Below, piece after piece: positions 19,178 to 28,054 of a stretch of DNA of 64,000 nucleotides (positions are counted from its first letter, which is position 1; each line of letters starts with the position of its first letter). A program made the translations under genes and the position numbers. Below the pieces are notes generated by a model, which did no database searches, was not told the DNA's origin, and saw only the letters and a list, made by a program, of their open reading frames with translations. This DNA is from Filobacillus milosensis (GTDB lineage Bacteria > Bacillota > Bacilli > Bacillales > Alkalibacillaceae): the NCBI RefSeq assembly GCF_004402015.1, contig NZ_SOPW01000002.1:124001-188000 (forward strand). Reading direction: 5' to 3'.

Positions 19178-21703
19178 TTATTCACTTTTACCGTGGCAGT
19201 TCTTGTACTTCTTACCACTACCACATGGACATGGGTCATTACGCCCGATGTTTTCTTTTTTAATATATGGCTTGCGTTTCTTCTCTTGGTTTTGACGACC
19301 ACCAGCAATGGCTTTCGTTCCTGATGCGACTTCGACACGTTGTAAGTTATCACGAACTTGTGCCTTCATCGCATACTTCGCAACTTCTTGCTCAATCGCT
19401 GCAATCATCTCTTCGAACATCGAAAAACCTTCCATTTGGTACTCTTGTAATGGATCGGTTTGACCATAGGCACGAAGGTGGATACCTTGACGAAGCTGAT
19501 CCATCTGGTCAATATGGTCCATCCACTTCGAATCAACCGTACGAAGTAAAATAACGCGTTCGAATTCACGCATTTGATCATCTGTTAATTCTTCTTCACG
19601 CTCATCATACTTTTTCTGAACGATTTCCATAATATATTCAGTGATTTCTTCCGGATCTTTACCTTTTAAATCATTTGCTGAAACCTCATCTGTTTCAAGC
19701 ACATTCGCATGAATGACATCAACAAGCGAGTCTAATTCCCACTTCTCTTCTTCATCATGCTGAGTATAAGCTTGAACATTACGGTCCACTGTCGAACGAA
19801 TCATAGTCATAATGATTTCGCGCAAATTATCACTCGTTAACACTTGGAAACGCTGTTCATAAATAATGTCACGCTGCTGACGCATCACATCATCGTAAGC
19901 AAGTAGCTGTTTACGTGCATCGAAGTTATTACCTTCTACACGTTTCTGAGCTGACTCAACCGCACGAGAAACCATTTTACTCTCAATTGGCTGATTGTCA
20001 TCCATACCTAGGCGTTCCATCATGCTACGCATATTTTCAGAACCAAAGCGGCGCATTAATTCATCTTCCATAGATAGATAGAATTGTGATTCACCAGGGT
20101 CACCTTGACGGCCCGAACGACCACGAAGCTGGTTATCAATACGACGTGACTCATGACGCTCTGTACCAATAACAGCTAAACCACCTAGGTCAATGACACC
20201 GTCACCTAGTTTAATGTCCGTACCACGACCGGCCATGTTTGTCGCGATTGTCACGGAACCTTTATTTCCCGCTTCTTGAATGATTTCTGCTTCTTTAAAG
20301 TGGTTTTTCGCGTTTAACACATTGTGTTTCACGCCCGCTTTTTTCAGAAGCTGAGAAATCAATTCAGACGTTTCAACAGCAACCGTACCTACTAGAACTG
20401 GCTGTCCTTTTTCATAACGTTCTTTAATATCCTGGACTAGCGCTTTGTATTTGCCTTCAGTCGACTTATAAATTAAATCAGCATAGTCTCGACGAACAAT
20501 CGGTTTGTTCGTTGGGATTGCCACAACACTCATATTGTAAATGTTACGGAACTCTTCTTCCTCAGTTTTTGCCGTACCCGTCATACCAGCTAATTTATCA
20601 TACATACGGAAAAAGTTCTGGAACGTAATCGTCGCAAGTGTCATGCTTTCTTTTTGAATTTGTAGACCTTCTTTAGCTTCAATCGCCTGGTGAAGACCAT
20701 CGCTGTAACGACGACCTTTCATTAAACGTCCCGTAAATTGGTCAACAATTACCACGTCACCATCTTGAACCACATAATCGGTATCACGCTGCATAACGAC
20801 ATGCGCACGTAACGCCTGGTTTATGTGGTGTGTTAACGATACGTTATTTAAATCATATAAGTTTTCAATATTAAAGTAGTTTTCAGCCTTTGAAATACCT
20901 GATTCCGTTAACTGAACATTACGCGTTTTTTCATCATAAGAATAATCTTCTTCGCCATTCAACGTACGCACAAACGAATCAGCTTGCATATAGTTTGATT
21001 GTGAACGCTTCTGAGAACCCGAAATAATCAGTGGCGTACGCGCCTCATCGATTAAAATCGAGTCGACCTCATCGACAATGGCAAAGTGTAGAGGGCGTTG
21101 TACCATTTTTTCTTTATATAGAACCATATTGTCACGCAGGTAATCGAAACCAAACTCATTATTCGTACCATACGTGATGTCTTTCGCGTAAGCTTCACGC
21201 TTTTCATCTTTCGAAAGATCATTCGTATTTAGACCAACAGTTAGTCCTAACCATTCATAGAGTTCACCCATTTCATGCGAGTCACGATCAGCTAAGTAAT
21301 CATTAACTGTGATAATGTGCACACCTTTTTCAGTTATACCATTTAAATAAGCTGGCATCGTTGAAGCGAGAGTTTTACCTTCACCTGTTTTCATCTCTGC
21401 AATATCACCATTGTGAAGAGCAATTGCACCTAATAACTGAACCTTATAAGGGCGTAGACCCAATACGCGAACAGCCGCTTCACGCACAACTGCATACGCT
21501 TCAACTAATAAATCATCTAATGATTCACCAGCTTGATAACGTTTTTTTAATTCATCTGTTTTTGCTTGAAGATCAGAATCAGATAACTGTTGCATCTCTG
21601 GTTCAAGTTCTTCTATTTGATCAGCAATTTTTTCAAGTTTCTTTAATTGTCTTGAGTTTCCATCACCAAAAACTTTAGTCAATAACTGCCTCATACTCTG
21701 CAC
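19178..21703 (-). CDS. secA: preprotein translocase motor SecA (housekeeping)
   Basis: SecA drives protein export through SecYEG. The 841-residue protein has Walker A MKTGEGKT (about 102-109), [13 protein letters not shown] (about 208-220), the GTDIKLG helicase motif and a complete C-terminal zinc tail [13 protein letters not shown] that binds SecB/lipid. The start is consistent with an AGAGG site. A second, tail-less SecA2 is encoded at 45710-48097, so this is the canonical copy. Its neighbours hpf and prfB match B. subtilis, apart from the inserted SLH-CAP gene and a small gene upstream. Confidence 0.98.
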   Translation of the reverse strand: MQSMRQLLTKVFGDGNSRQLKKLEKIADQIEELEPEMQQLSDSDLQAKTDELKKRYQAGESLDDLLVEAYAVVREAAVRVLGLRPYKVQLLGAIALHNGDIAEMKTGEGKTLASTMPAYLNGITEKGVHIITVNDYLADRDSHEMGELYEWLGLTVGLNTNDLSKDEKREAYAKDITYGTNNEFGFDYLRDNMVLYKEKMVQRPLHFAIVDEVDSILIDEARTPLIISGSQKRSQSNYMQADSFVRTLNGEEDYSYDEKTRNVQLTESGISKAENYFNIENLYDLNNVSLTHHINQALRAHVVMQRDTDYVVQDGDVVIVDQFTGRLMKGRRYSDGLHQAIEAKEGLQIQKESMTLATITFQNFFRMYDKLAGMTGTAKTEEEEFRNIYNMSVVAIPTNKPIVRRDYADLIYKSTEGKYKALVQDIKERYEKGQPVLVGTVAVETSELISQLLKKAGVKHNVLNAKNHFKEAEIIQEAGNKGSVTIATNMAGRGTDIKLGDGVIDLGGLAVIGTERHESRRIDNQLRGRSGRQGDPGESQFYLSMEDELMRRFGSENMRSMMERLGMDDNQPIESKMVSRAVESAQKRVEGNNFDARKQLLAYDDVMRQQRDIIYEQRFQVLTSDNLREIIMTMIRSTVDRNVQAYTQHDEEEKWELDSLVDVIHANVLETDEVSANDLKGKDPEEITEYIMEIVQKKYDEREEELTDDQMREFERVILLRTVDSKWMDHIDQMDQLRQGIHLRAYGQTDPLQEYQMEGFSMFEEMIAAIEQEVAKYAMKAQVRDNLQRVEVASGTKAIAGGRQNQEKKRKPYIKKENIGRNDPCPCGSGKKYKNCHGKSE

Positions 21704-21828
21704 CTCTAATTCTGTTTCGTTTACATTAATCCAAATATAATGATAACACTAAAGAAAATTCGGTACAACTCAATGAGACAGCGTATATTCACGATTATTG
21801 TCGATAGTCATTTATGTAAAAAAGAAAA

Positions 21829-21859
21829 GAAGGCCAGTTAAATTTTGTAGCTGACCTTC
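21829..21859 (-). terminator. intrinsic terminator after the CPGC small protein gene
   Basis: GAAGG-CAG and CTG-CCTTC arms with one mismatch; on the minus strand the hairpin is followed by TCTTTTCTTTTTT. It begins 25 bases after the stop at 21884. Confidence 0.78.
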
Positions 21860-21883
21860 AACAAGACCATAAGGGTTGGAGGG

Positions 21884-22114
21884 TTAATCAATTTCTGAAT
21901 GGGTAGAGGAGTTGGGCGACTCGGAAACGGAATAAGTGTATAACATATGTTCAAGTGAGGATATTTCTTGGACGCGCTTATCAAGCACGACAAGCTTTTC
22001 GTGGGTCTGTCCAATAATTTTCATTAATTGGGAAATCAACTCTGCTTGTTGATCGACATACTTTTTTAATTCAGAGCAACCGGGGCATCTGGTTATCGGA
22101 GTGAAGTTGCTCAT
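21884..22114 (-). CDS. small hypothetical protein with CPGC motif
   Basis: I do not recognise this gene. The start MSNFTPITRC (22114) has AAGGGGG 8 bases upstream, while an ATG six codons earlier has none; the protein is then 76 residues. It opens with TRCPGCSELK, a possible half zinc site, followed by an amphipathic helical segment (about 17-55) likely to form a coiled coil, and a Ser-rich, acidic tail. A strong ribosome site and its own terminator suggest a real gene. It lies between hpf and secA and may belong to the same region-specific set as the 125-residue gene at 23344-23721. Confidence 0.6.
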   Translation of the reverse strand: MSNFTPITRCPGCSELKKYVDQQAELISQLMKIIGQTHEKLVVLDKRVQEISSLEHMLYTYSVSESPNSSTHSEID

Positions 22115-22330
22115 TTCGCATTCCCCCTTCATGATCTTGTTGATATAGTTATATCACGGTGAAATTGTCTTGTCACATGCACGAAAATGCCCGTTTCGCT
22201 AGCGGAAACTAAGGTTTTTGAATGAATTTTTGACGAGTTTAATGTAGTTTGATGTCGAAAATGAAAAAACTTAATAATTTATATTTTTTAAAGTTTTTTT
22301 ATTGGATTTGATTTACTTACTATTGATTGA

Positions 22331-22452
22331 CTTATAACCAAGTTTGACATATTAGTGACCAAGTTCATTATTTTAGTATTAAAGTTGTGAAAATTAGTTT
22401 CTGAGTTCATCGGATTAGTTGCCGAGTTTGCACATTTAGTTACTAAGATACC
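22331..22452. repeat. 21-bp tandem array A1 (TTAGTNNCCAAGTT core)
   Basis: Six degenerate units start at 22331, 22352, 22373, 22394, 22415 and 22436, exactly 21 bp apart. The conserved part is TTAGT-NN-CYRAGTT; the last seven bases of each unit vary. The array lies downstream of the hpf terminator in the gap 22115-22511, which has no ORF. The remainder of the gap is AT-rich, with no clear element. Confidence 0.85.
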
Positions 22453-22471
22453 TATGGTCAACGTCACAAAA

Positions 22472-22500
22472 AATCCCCTCGCAACCTGTGCGAGAGGATT
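22472..22500 (-). terminator. intrinsic terminator after hpf
   Basis: AATCC and CTCGCA pair with TGCGAG and GGATT around a 5-base loop with one mismatch. The minus strand continues TTTTTTGTGACG. It begins 11 bases after the hpf stop. Confidence 0.88.
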
Positions 22501-22511
22501 AATTATATATT

Positions 22512-23081
22512 TTATGCGTTTGGTTCGATTAAACCATATTTGCCGTCATTACGTCTATAAACTACGTTTGTATCACCAGTTACGGCATTTTCGAAGACGA
22601 AGAACGTGTGACCTAACATGTCCATTTGTAAAACCGCTTCTTCCTCATCCATTGGTTTTAAATCAAAACGTTTTTTCTTAACAATTTGTATTTCTTCATC
22701 AGTAATTGATGGTTGTTCATCTACTGCCACTGCAGCAGCTTCTCTTTCCATCTCCGCGAATACGTGCTTTGGAGCACCCTTCTGACGGAATTTACGATTA
22801 ATTTTAGTTTTATGCTTACGAATCTGGCGTTCTAACTTATCAACCACCAAGTCCGTAGCGGCGTATAAATCGTTGTGACTCACCTCTGCACGCAATAACA
22901 AGTCTGTCATTGGGATTGTCACCTCAATGCGCTGTTCATCATTGTGTACACTTAAGTTCACGTGCACCTCTGATGAAGGCGGTGTGTCAAAATATCTTTC
23001 CAGCTTACCTATCTTTTTCTCTACATAGTCTCGGATCGCATTCGTTACCTCGATGTTTTCTCCTCTAACGTTGTAAATCAT
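22512..23081 (-). CDS. hpf: long-form ribosome hibernation promoting factor
   Basis: HPF binds 70S ribosomes in stationary phase and joins them into inactive 100S dimers. The start is the ATG at 23081 (MIYNVRGENIEV): AAAGGAGG lies 8 bases upstream; a GTG two codons earlier is too close to the site. The 189-residue protein has the N-terminal S30AE domain (1-95), a linker, and the C-terminal dimerisation domain (about 130-187), so it is the long form. It is the counterpart of B. subtilis YvyD. A sigma-H type promoter is visible 30 bases upstream. Confidence 0.97.
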   Translation of the reverse strand: MIYNVRGENIEVTNAIRDYVEKKIGKLERYFDTPPSSEVHVNLSVHNDEQRIEVTIPMTDLLLRAEVSHNDLYAATDLVVDKLERQIRKHKTKINRKFRQKGAPKHVFAEMEREAAAVAVDEQPSITDEEIQIVKKKRFDLKPMDEEEAVLQMDMLGHTFFVFENAVTGDTNVVYRRNDGKYGLIEPNA

Positions 23082-23112
23082 ATGCACATCCTCCTTTCAA
23101 GATATGTAATCT

Positions 23113-23141
23113 ATATTCTACATTTCCCTCAAATATCCCTT
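23113..23141 (-). promoter_or_regulatory. sigma-H type promoter of hpf
   Basis: On the minus strand AAGGGATAT (23141-23133), an 11-base spacer and GTAGAATAT (23121-23113) match the sigma-H consensus RNAGGAWWW / RNNGAATWW, with one mismatch in the -35. B. subtilis yvyD is known to use sigma-H and sigma-B, which supports the call. Confidence 0.72.
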
Positions 23142-23308
23142 CATAAACGGTCGAAAAATTTAAAATATTTTGTCGAAAAAATTTTTGTTTCAAATCTTTT
23201 ATATATTTAAGGGGTACATGTAGGGATTACTATATCTTTATTTTTATTCTAACAAATAATACATTTCTTTAAAGGGCTAGATATTACCAGATAGGCTTTT
23301 TAATATAA

Positions 23309-23341
23309 AAAACTCAGGAAAGATTGAAATTCCTGAGTTTT
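23309..23341 (-). terminator. intrinsic terminator after the fliD-fliS-fliT cluster
   Basis: A perfect 12-bp stem AAAACTCAGGAA / TTCCTGAGTTTT with a 9-base loop, two bases after the 125-residue ORF. The minus strand continues into TTTTATATT. It closes the flaG-fliD-fliS-fliT transcript and separates it from hpf. Confidence 0.93.
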
Positions 23342-23343
23342 AA

Positions 23344-23721
23344 TTAATGCATCACATATTCATTTAGGCGTTTCTCTATATGTTTTTTGAAAACATTGAA
23401 CTTTGGGAAAGCTTGATCCTGAATTAATTGTTGCTTCTCACTATTAGTTTGCATTTGATTCCAATAAGATAAAATTTGGACGAACTCATCAAACTCTTGA
23501 GCTTCCGTTTTTACATCAATTTCTTTTTGGAAGATTTCATGAGCACTGTTCATTTGTTGAAGGGCTTCTAGAGTATCCTCGAAAATTTGTGGAACTTGTG
23601 GAAATGCAGACCCTTCAATATCTGTATTGATTGATATATATTGTAGCGCTTCGTCTACCCCTTGTAACATCGTCAAATATTTTTTCATTAACTCAATTGT
23701 CTCTTCTTTTACTTCTGTCAA
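23344..23721 (-). CDS. hypothetical protein of the fliDST cluster
   Basis: I do not recognise this 125-residue protein. It is acidic and predicted to be almost fully helical (MTEVKEETIELMKKYLTMLQ at the start, FNVFKKHIEKRLNEY at the end), with no signal peptide or membrane segment. It begins 8 bases after fliT and is followed by the cluster terminator, so it is the last gene of flaG-fliD-fliS-fliT. Size, helicity and position fit a flagellar export chaperone or an accessory factor like FliT. That is inference from context only. Confidence 0.7.
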   Translation of the reverse strand: MTEVKEETIELMKKYLTMLQGVDEALQYISINTDIEGSAFPQVPQIFEDTLEALQQMNSAHEIFQKEIDVKTEAQEFDEFVQILSYWNQMQTNSEKQQLIQDQAFPKFNVFKKHIEKRLNEYVMH

Positions 23722-23729
23722 ATAATCAC

Positions 23730-24080
23730 CTAATTTTTTTTGTCTATAAAACTTCCATCAGTACCATAAACATTTGCGTAAGGATTTACATACTTTTTAT
23801 TCGAATGACGTTTTTTACTAAGTTTAGTCATGTCAACCTTAAACTTTGTAAAATAATCATCGACTAAAAGTTTTAATTGTTGGTCTAACCTTACGAGTTC
23901 TTGTCCCATTTCCAGTTCTTTTTCCGAATAGGGAGCAGAGATTTCTTTCAATAATTTCTGACGCTCATTTACGAAAAAATTAAAGGTTTTAACCATTTCC
24001 TCTCTATTTTCGTTCTGGTCTTCTTCGAACTTATCTACCATCTGAGTTGTCAAAACGTACAAATCTTGAAGGGCTGGCAT
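23730..24080 (-). CDS. fliT: flagellar export chaperone FliT
   Basis: FliT binds the filament cap protein FliD in the cytoplasm before export. The 116-residue helical protein ends with the stretch KYVNPYANVYGTDGSFIDKK, which resembles the conserved tail of bacillar FliT. It shares one base with the end of fliS (ATGA-type junction region at 24080), so translation is coupled. The order fliD-fliS-fliT is as in B. subtilis. Confidence 0.85.
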   Translation of the reverse strand: MPALQDLYVLTTQMVDKFEEDQNENREEMVKTFNFFVNERQKLLKEISAPYSEKELEMGQELVRLDQQLKLLVDDYFTKFKVDMTKLSKKRHSNKKYVNPYANVYGTDGSFIDKKN

Positions 24081-24469
24081 TAATTCACTCCACTCACTTT
24101 TTGTTGACGATTCAATTTAATAACTTCCTTCCAAGTATCGCGGAATTCCTCGACTAAACCTTGTACTTCATCTAGAACTTCAACATCATTTTGCGTATTC
24201 GCATGAACTAGACGATGATAAACGTAATCATATAGCGGTATTATTTGTTTCGATACATCTGTATCTAGATTTAACGTTACCATTAACTCACTAATAATGT
24301 TTTGAGCTTTCTGAATGTTCGTATTTTTAGCTTCGATATCTTTGTTTTCAATAGATTTTTTTGCAACTTTAATAAATTTAATACATCCATTATAAAGCAT
24401 TAAGGTTAATTCTCCAGGTGATGCCGTTTGTACTGAATTTTGTTGATAGGTTTGATATGGTTTATTCAT
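24080..24469 (-). CDS. fliS: flagellin export chaperone FliS
   Basis: FliS binds the C-terminus of flagellin and keeps it export-ready; in Bacillus it also takes part in the Hag-FliW-CsrA balance. The start MNKPYQTYQQNSVQTASPGE (24469) is preceded by GGGGGAG. The frame extends 13 residues into the end of fliD without a site. The 129-residue protein is helical with the family motif TASPGELTLMLYNGCIKF (about 14-31). It lies between fliD and fliT. Confidence 0.95.
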   Translation of the reverse strand: MNKPYQTYQQNSVQTASPGELTLMLYNGCIKFIKVAKKSIENKDIEAKNTNIQKAQNIISELMVTLNLDTDVSKQIIPLYDYVYHRLVHANTQNDVEVLDEVQGLVEEFRDTWKEVIKLNRQQKVSGVN

Positions 24470-24497
24470 AGTTTTACACTCCCCCAAACAATTGCTT

Positions 24498-26063
24498 TTA
24501 CATTCCACCGCCGAATTGATTCATTAAGAAAGCTGATTGTTGATTCATTTGTTGAATAGCTTTTTCCATTTGAGTAAATTGATTCCAATACCTATTCTCA
24601 ACACTAGTTAACCTTTCTTCAAACTGATTAATTTCGTCATTAAGATCATCAATATTCCTGCCTATAGTGTATTGAGAGAAAACATAAGAACTTTTTCCTG
24701 CACGCTCATTAATACGACTCATAGTATTTTTCATAACATCCTCTAATCGATTAACAATTCCACGGGATTCTCCGCTATTGTCATTTGAAAAAAGGTTTTG
24801 TACAGCATCAGGATCTTCACGTAATGCCTGTTTTAATTTCTCTTCATCTACGATTAATTTCCCGTTTTCTAAATAATTAGAAGATGTGGTAATCCCAATA
24901 TCAGATATTAAATTAATCTTATCATTATTGTTCTCAATCTCGCTATACCATGCTCGTCGCATATCATATAAGCTATTCTGTAAAATACCATCATTTCTTA
25001 ACAAACCACTTTTAGCTTTTTCTTCCCAAAGTTCAACCTGTTTTTCTGTCATACTTTCTTTTTCTTTATCAGAAAGTGGTTTATAGTCTCTATAACGTTC
25101 TTCGTTTAACCGGTCACTAAACTTTTCGATTAATTCATTATACTTATCTACAAAACCTGTGATTTTTTCAACTGTAGAATCAATATTGCTGTTTACTGAA
25201 ATTATTGCATTACCATTTGTTTTGTCAGAAAAATTAAATGTTATACCATTTAATGTGTATGAATTGGAACTTGACTCCAAGGTAAGGGCATTATTATAAA
25301 TGAATTCGGCGTTCGTTCCACCTTTTTCAACCTTTTTCCAAGTCCCCGTGGAATTATCACCATTCTTTATTTGCAGAGTTTCAGTAAAAAATCCAGAAGA
25401 AGTTGAACCATTAAACGCAATTTCAGCTCCTAAATAGTTATTTGATTGATTATAATCACCTGTTTCAGTTCGCTCTAAAACTACTTTATCGGTTTGGGAA
25501 TCATAGAAAGCTCTTACTCCATTGTCTTGGTTAGTGATTTTATTTAAAACATCATTTAGTGAATCTGACCCCTGAACATTAATAGAGTAATCTTGAGGTC
25601 CATCTTCTCTATAAACTGTAAATTCAAGTGGGCCTGTTACTAATGTATTAGCTAAATTACCAGCATCTGCTTCAGCTTGCAATGAGTTATTAGGATCTAT
25701 TTTTTTATTAGTAGCTGATATACCACTTTGACTAACATTGATAGCAGCTGTTGCTAATTGTTTGACTTCAATTTCATAACTTCCTTCTTTTGCTTCTGTT
25801 GTCGCAGTTGCTGTAATTGAGTCTAATTGAGAAGAAGTTGTCGACTTCGAATTAAAAGTTTTATCTAATTTTAAATTCAAAGCTTGTTGATCAAGTTCGT
25901 ATAATAAAGTGTTCATCTCACGATAAGCATCTCGTTGCCAAGTCATCCATGTTCGATCTTGTTCCATTTTCTGAAGTGGAATACGTTCAGCTTTCATTAA
26001 ATCATTAACAAGTTTATCGATATCCATCCCAGAGGCAAGACCACCAATTCGCATGTTGTTCAC
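24498..26063 (-). CDS. fliD: flagellar filament cap protein FliD
   Basis: FliD forms the cap under which flagellin subunits assemble. The start is probably the GTG at 26063 (NNMRIGGLASGMD follows), 8 bases after AGGAGG; an earlier GTG at 26072 overlaps the site itself. The 521-residue protein has the conserved N-terminal IGGLASGMDIDKLV, a variable Ser/Thr/Asn-rich middle, and a helical C-terminus ending NQQSAFLMNQFGGGM. It follows flaG by 15 bases. Transcription is expected from the sigma-D promoter upstream of flaG. Confidence 0.95.
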   Translation of the reverse strand: MNNMRIGGLASGMDIDKLVNDLMKAERIPLQKMEQDRTWMTWQRDAYREMNTLLYELDQQALNLKLDKTFNSKSTTSSQLDSITATATTEAKEGSYEIEVKQLATAAINVSQSGISATNKKIDPNNSLQAEADAGNLANTLVTGPLEFTVYREDGPQDYSINVQGSDSLNDVLNKITNQDNGVRAFYDSQTDKVVLERTETGDYNQSNNYLGAEIAFNGSTSSGFFTETLQIKNGDNSTGTWKKVEKGGTNAEFIYNNALTLESSSNSYTLNGITFNFSDKTNGNAIISVNSNIDSTVEKITGFVDKYNELIEKFSDRLNEERYRDYKPLSDKEKESMTEKQVELWEEKAKSGLLRNDGILQNSLYDMRRAWYSEIENNNDKINLISDIGITTSSNYLENGKLIVDEEKLKQALREDPDAVQNLFSNDNSGESRGIVNRLEDVMKNTMSRINERAGKSSYVFSQYTIGRNIDDLNDEINQFEERLTSVENRYWNQFTQMEKAIQQMNQQSAFLMNQFGGGM

Positions 26064-26078
26064 TTTAGACACCTCCTA

Positions 26079-26447
26079 TTAGACTTTTTCATCTACTATA
26101 AAACCTAATTGTTCCGCCATTGCAGCATAAACATCAAGCAATTTTTTTGGTGGAATCTCTTTAACTACTTCTTTAGTTTCAGGATTAATAAGAGTTACAT
26201 AATATTCATCCAACTTATCATGAAACTCGAACTTTAATTGTGTATCGACTGGGCTTAAGAAATCATTTAACCCTTCTATTAATTTAATTGCTTCATCCTT
26301 AGATAGAGATTCTTCTTTTTTTATAACTTTCTCTTGATGTTCCTTTAAACTTTCTTTGACGGATCGGTTCCTGACTGGTGTAAATGGTTCATTTTCTCTA
26401 GATTTCTGCAGGAGTTGAGATCCTTTTAAAATAGGACTTGCCTCCAT
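26079..26447 (-). CDS. flaG: FlaG family flagellar protein
   Basis: FlaG-family proteins (YvyC in B. subtilis) are found with fliD and affect filament length in some bacteria. I use ATG 26447 (MEASPILKGS); a GTG three codons earlier is nearly on top of the GAGGAG site. The 122-residue protein has a basic, disordered N-terminal half and a compact C-terminal domain (about 55-120) with LKFEFHDKLDEYYVTLINPE and KEIPPKKLLDVYAAM, which is the FlaG core. It is the first gene behind a strong sigma-D promoter. Confidence 0.9.
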   Translation of the reverse strand: MEASPILKGSQLLQKSRENEPFTPVRNRSVKESLKEHQEKVIKKEESLSKDEAIKLIEGLNDFLSPVDTQLKFEFHDKLDEYYVTLINPETKEVVKEIPPKKLLDVYAAMAEQLGFIVDEKV

Positions 26448-26485
26448 TTTAAACACAACTCCTCATCCAAATTATCTTTACATTT

Positions 26486-26512
26486 ATATCGGCAATTTCA
26501 CAATAATGTTTA
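26486..26512 (-). promoter_or_regulatory. sigma-D promoter of flaG-fliD-fliS-fliT
   Basis: The minus strand reads TAAA (26512-26509), a 15-base spacer, and GCCGATAT (26493-26486), a perfect match to the sigma-D consensus, about 40 bases upstream of the flaG start. Confidence 0.93.
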
Positions 26513-26550
26513 CTTCTTTATAGAAATAAGCTATCACTATTAAGGATAGC

Positions 26551-27603
26551 TTATTTTAATTCTAATTCCGGAAATTCTAATCCACTTATACTCCATTGTC
26601 TTCTTACTCGTTCAATAGATTCACCTAATACATCTGCAGACCAAGCTTTGTTATAATGTCTCTCAATTAAATTGAAATCAGTCATATCTACTTCATGCCC
26701 ATTATATTTTTTTGAGATATTATTAAGAGTTTCTTCAAAACTAAGTTGATCGTAGGTGACTATATCTATGTTTTGATTATAAGTCCTATTCTTGGCTACT
26801 AGTTCATATGAACATTGCCAGTATTTTATGAAACGTTCAATATAATTCAGCTTATTCCAATCTGATTCAGTAATAGGATCATTTGAACGAACAAATTTTT
26901 CCCACCAATCTGGGCTATCATGTGCATCTATTTTAAATCCTCTTTTCTTTGCCATTGAATAGCCCGAGGGAATAGGATGTCTTACTGTAATTAAGTAACT
27001 AGCCTGATCACCGAATATACTATAAAGAAATGGTAGTATAGTCTCGAAAGATGATCTTTTCTTTATAATAATAGAAGAATTTTTAAATTCTCTTTTAGCC
27101 CAAACTAAGAATTCGGCTATTTCGAAAAGTACTAAGTAATAATTAGGGGGTCTATGCATATGCCTAATTGCCACACCATTAGGTAATGTATCGTGTACAA
27201 TATGTAAGTTGTATTCTTTAATGTTCAAGTCGAATAAGTTAAATAATTTCTGTTCTAGAAAAGTTCCGCCGGTACGCATTGCTCCACCAATAAACACAAA
27301 CCTTTTATTTCCTATATATTCTAATGCATATCCAGGATTACCTAACATTTTATTAAATAAATTAGTAGTTTCAGTGGCAAACTCTTTCACCTTTGTTGCA
27401 CCTTCTTGAGTATGTATATATTCTTCTGCTTTTTGTTTTTCAGCTTTAAGCTTATCTCTTATTTCCTTACTAGGAATTTTATGTGCAGCAATTGTCCTCT
27501 CTTCCCACTCAGTTTTGGGGTTTACTCCACCCAAATAATTTAAGATTGGTTCATTAAGTTTTACACTAACTTTTGTACTTATATCTAAATTTATAGTCTT
27601 CAA
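26551..27603 (-). CDS. sulfotransferase-like protein in the flagellar cluster
   Basis: The start appears to be a TTG at 27603 (KTINLDISTK follows), 9 bases after AGGAG; 350 residues. Residues 105-116 (FIGGAMRTGGTF) resemble the 5'-phosphosulfate loop of PAPS-dependent sulfotransferases (GxxRSGTT), and 208-217 (RHPIPSGYSM) resembles the 3'-phosphate site with its Arg and Ser. A glycine replaces the usual serine or threonine of the first loop. No signal peptide is seen, so it should act in the cytoplasm. The gene stands alone between hag and flaG, suggesting modification of flagellin or of a glycan on it. It is a clear insertion relative to B. subtilis. Function is inferred from two motifs. Confidence 0.7.
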   Translation of the reverse strand: MKTINLDISTKVSVKLNEPILNYLGGVNPKTEWEERTIAAHKIPSKEIRDKLKAEKQKAEEYIHTQEGATKVKEFATETTNLFNKMLGNPGYALEYIGNKRFVFIGGAMRTGGTFLEQKLFNLFDLNIKEYNLHIVHDTLPNGVAIRHMHRPPNYYLVLFEIAEFLVWAKREFKNSSIIIKKRSSFETILPFLYSIFGDQASYLITVRHPIPSGYSMAKKRGFKIDAHDSPDWWEKFVRSNDPITESDWNKLNYIERFIKYWQCSYELVAKNRTYNQNIDIVTYDQLSFEETLNNISKKYNGHEVDMTDFNLIERHYNKAWSADVLGESIERVRRQWSISGLEFPELELK

Positions 27604-27879
27604 TCTAATCAACTCCTAAATTATTGTTCTATTTCGAATGTGGGATAAGTAAATGCTCACTCCTAACTTATACGACTAGAACTTTTATATCTTTAAATTG
27701 TTGGTGTAATAATTTCTTTTTATTGAAGTTGTTGCATTGATGAATTCAAAGGTGATGATACTATAAGAGAAAATCCTTAGGACCATTAATGTAGTTCCAA
27801 TAGAAATATAGCTCTTTATCAATTAAAAGATAATAGCAAAGGTGGTTTGACGAAGTACTCAATTTCATTTGTTTATAAT

Positions 27880-27953
27880 ACACGCATCTCCTTTTGAGCT
27901 TGTTTATTGGTCTAAATAAAGTTTAACAAAATTAGGAGATTGCGTGTTTTTTT
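27880..27953 (+). ncRNA. candidate small RNA with terminator between hag and the sulfotransferase gene
   Basis: The gap 27604-28054 has no ORF. Within it, ACACGCA-TCTCCT (27880-27892) and AGGAGA-T-TGCGTGT (27934-27947) form a 13-bp stem with one bulged T, closed by a 41-base loop and followed by TTTTTTT on the plus strand. A TATAAT (27874-27879) lies just upstream, with TTGACG (27847-27852) as a poorly spaced -35 (21 bases). No plus-strand gene precedes it, so a short RNA made of the hairpin itself is possible. The rest of the gap is AT-rich without clear signals. Confidence 0.4.
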
Positions 27954-28020
27954 ATTTATCAGTAAATTACCTGTACCCCAACATATATTTTAGAGCCAAT
28001 ATTATAGAGCCTAAATTATT

Positions 28021-28046
28021 AAAGGCCGCCAAAATGGGCGGCCTTT
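28021..28046 (-). terminator. intrinsic terminator after hag
   Basis: AAAGGCCGCC (28021-28030) and GGCGGCCTTT (28037-28046) form a perfect 10-bp GC-rich stem, 8 bases after the hag stop. The T-rich segment after it on the minus strand is weak (TTTAATAATTT). Confidence 0.9.
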
Positions 28047-28054
28047 AATAAAAT

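Noticed and set aside
23189-23220. Sigma-B promoter GTTT-N-GGGGTA near hpf
   Set aside because: The motif reads on the plus strand, away from hpf, and the spacing is not right, although B. subtilis yvyD does have a sigma-B promoter.
24886-25086. Small plus-strand open frames antisense to fliD, hpf and other genes
   Set aside because: Codon patterns and lack of ribosome sites show that they are other-frame shadows of genes on the minus strand.
27847-27879. TTGACG/TATAAT as a good promoter for the small RNA candidate
   Set aside because: The 21-base spacer is too long for sigma-A, so the promoter claim is not made with confidence.
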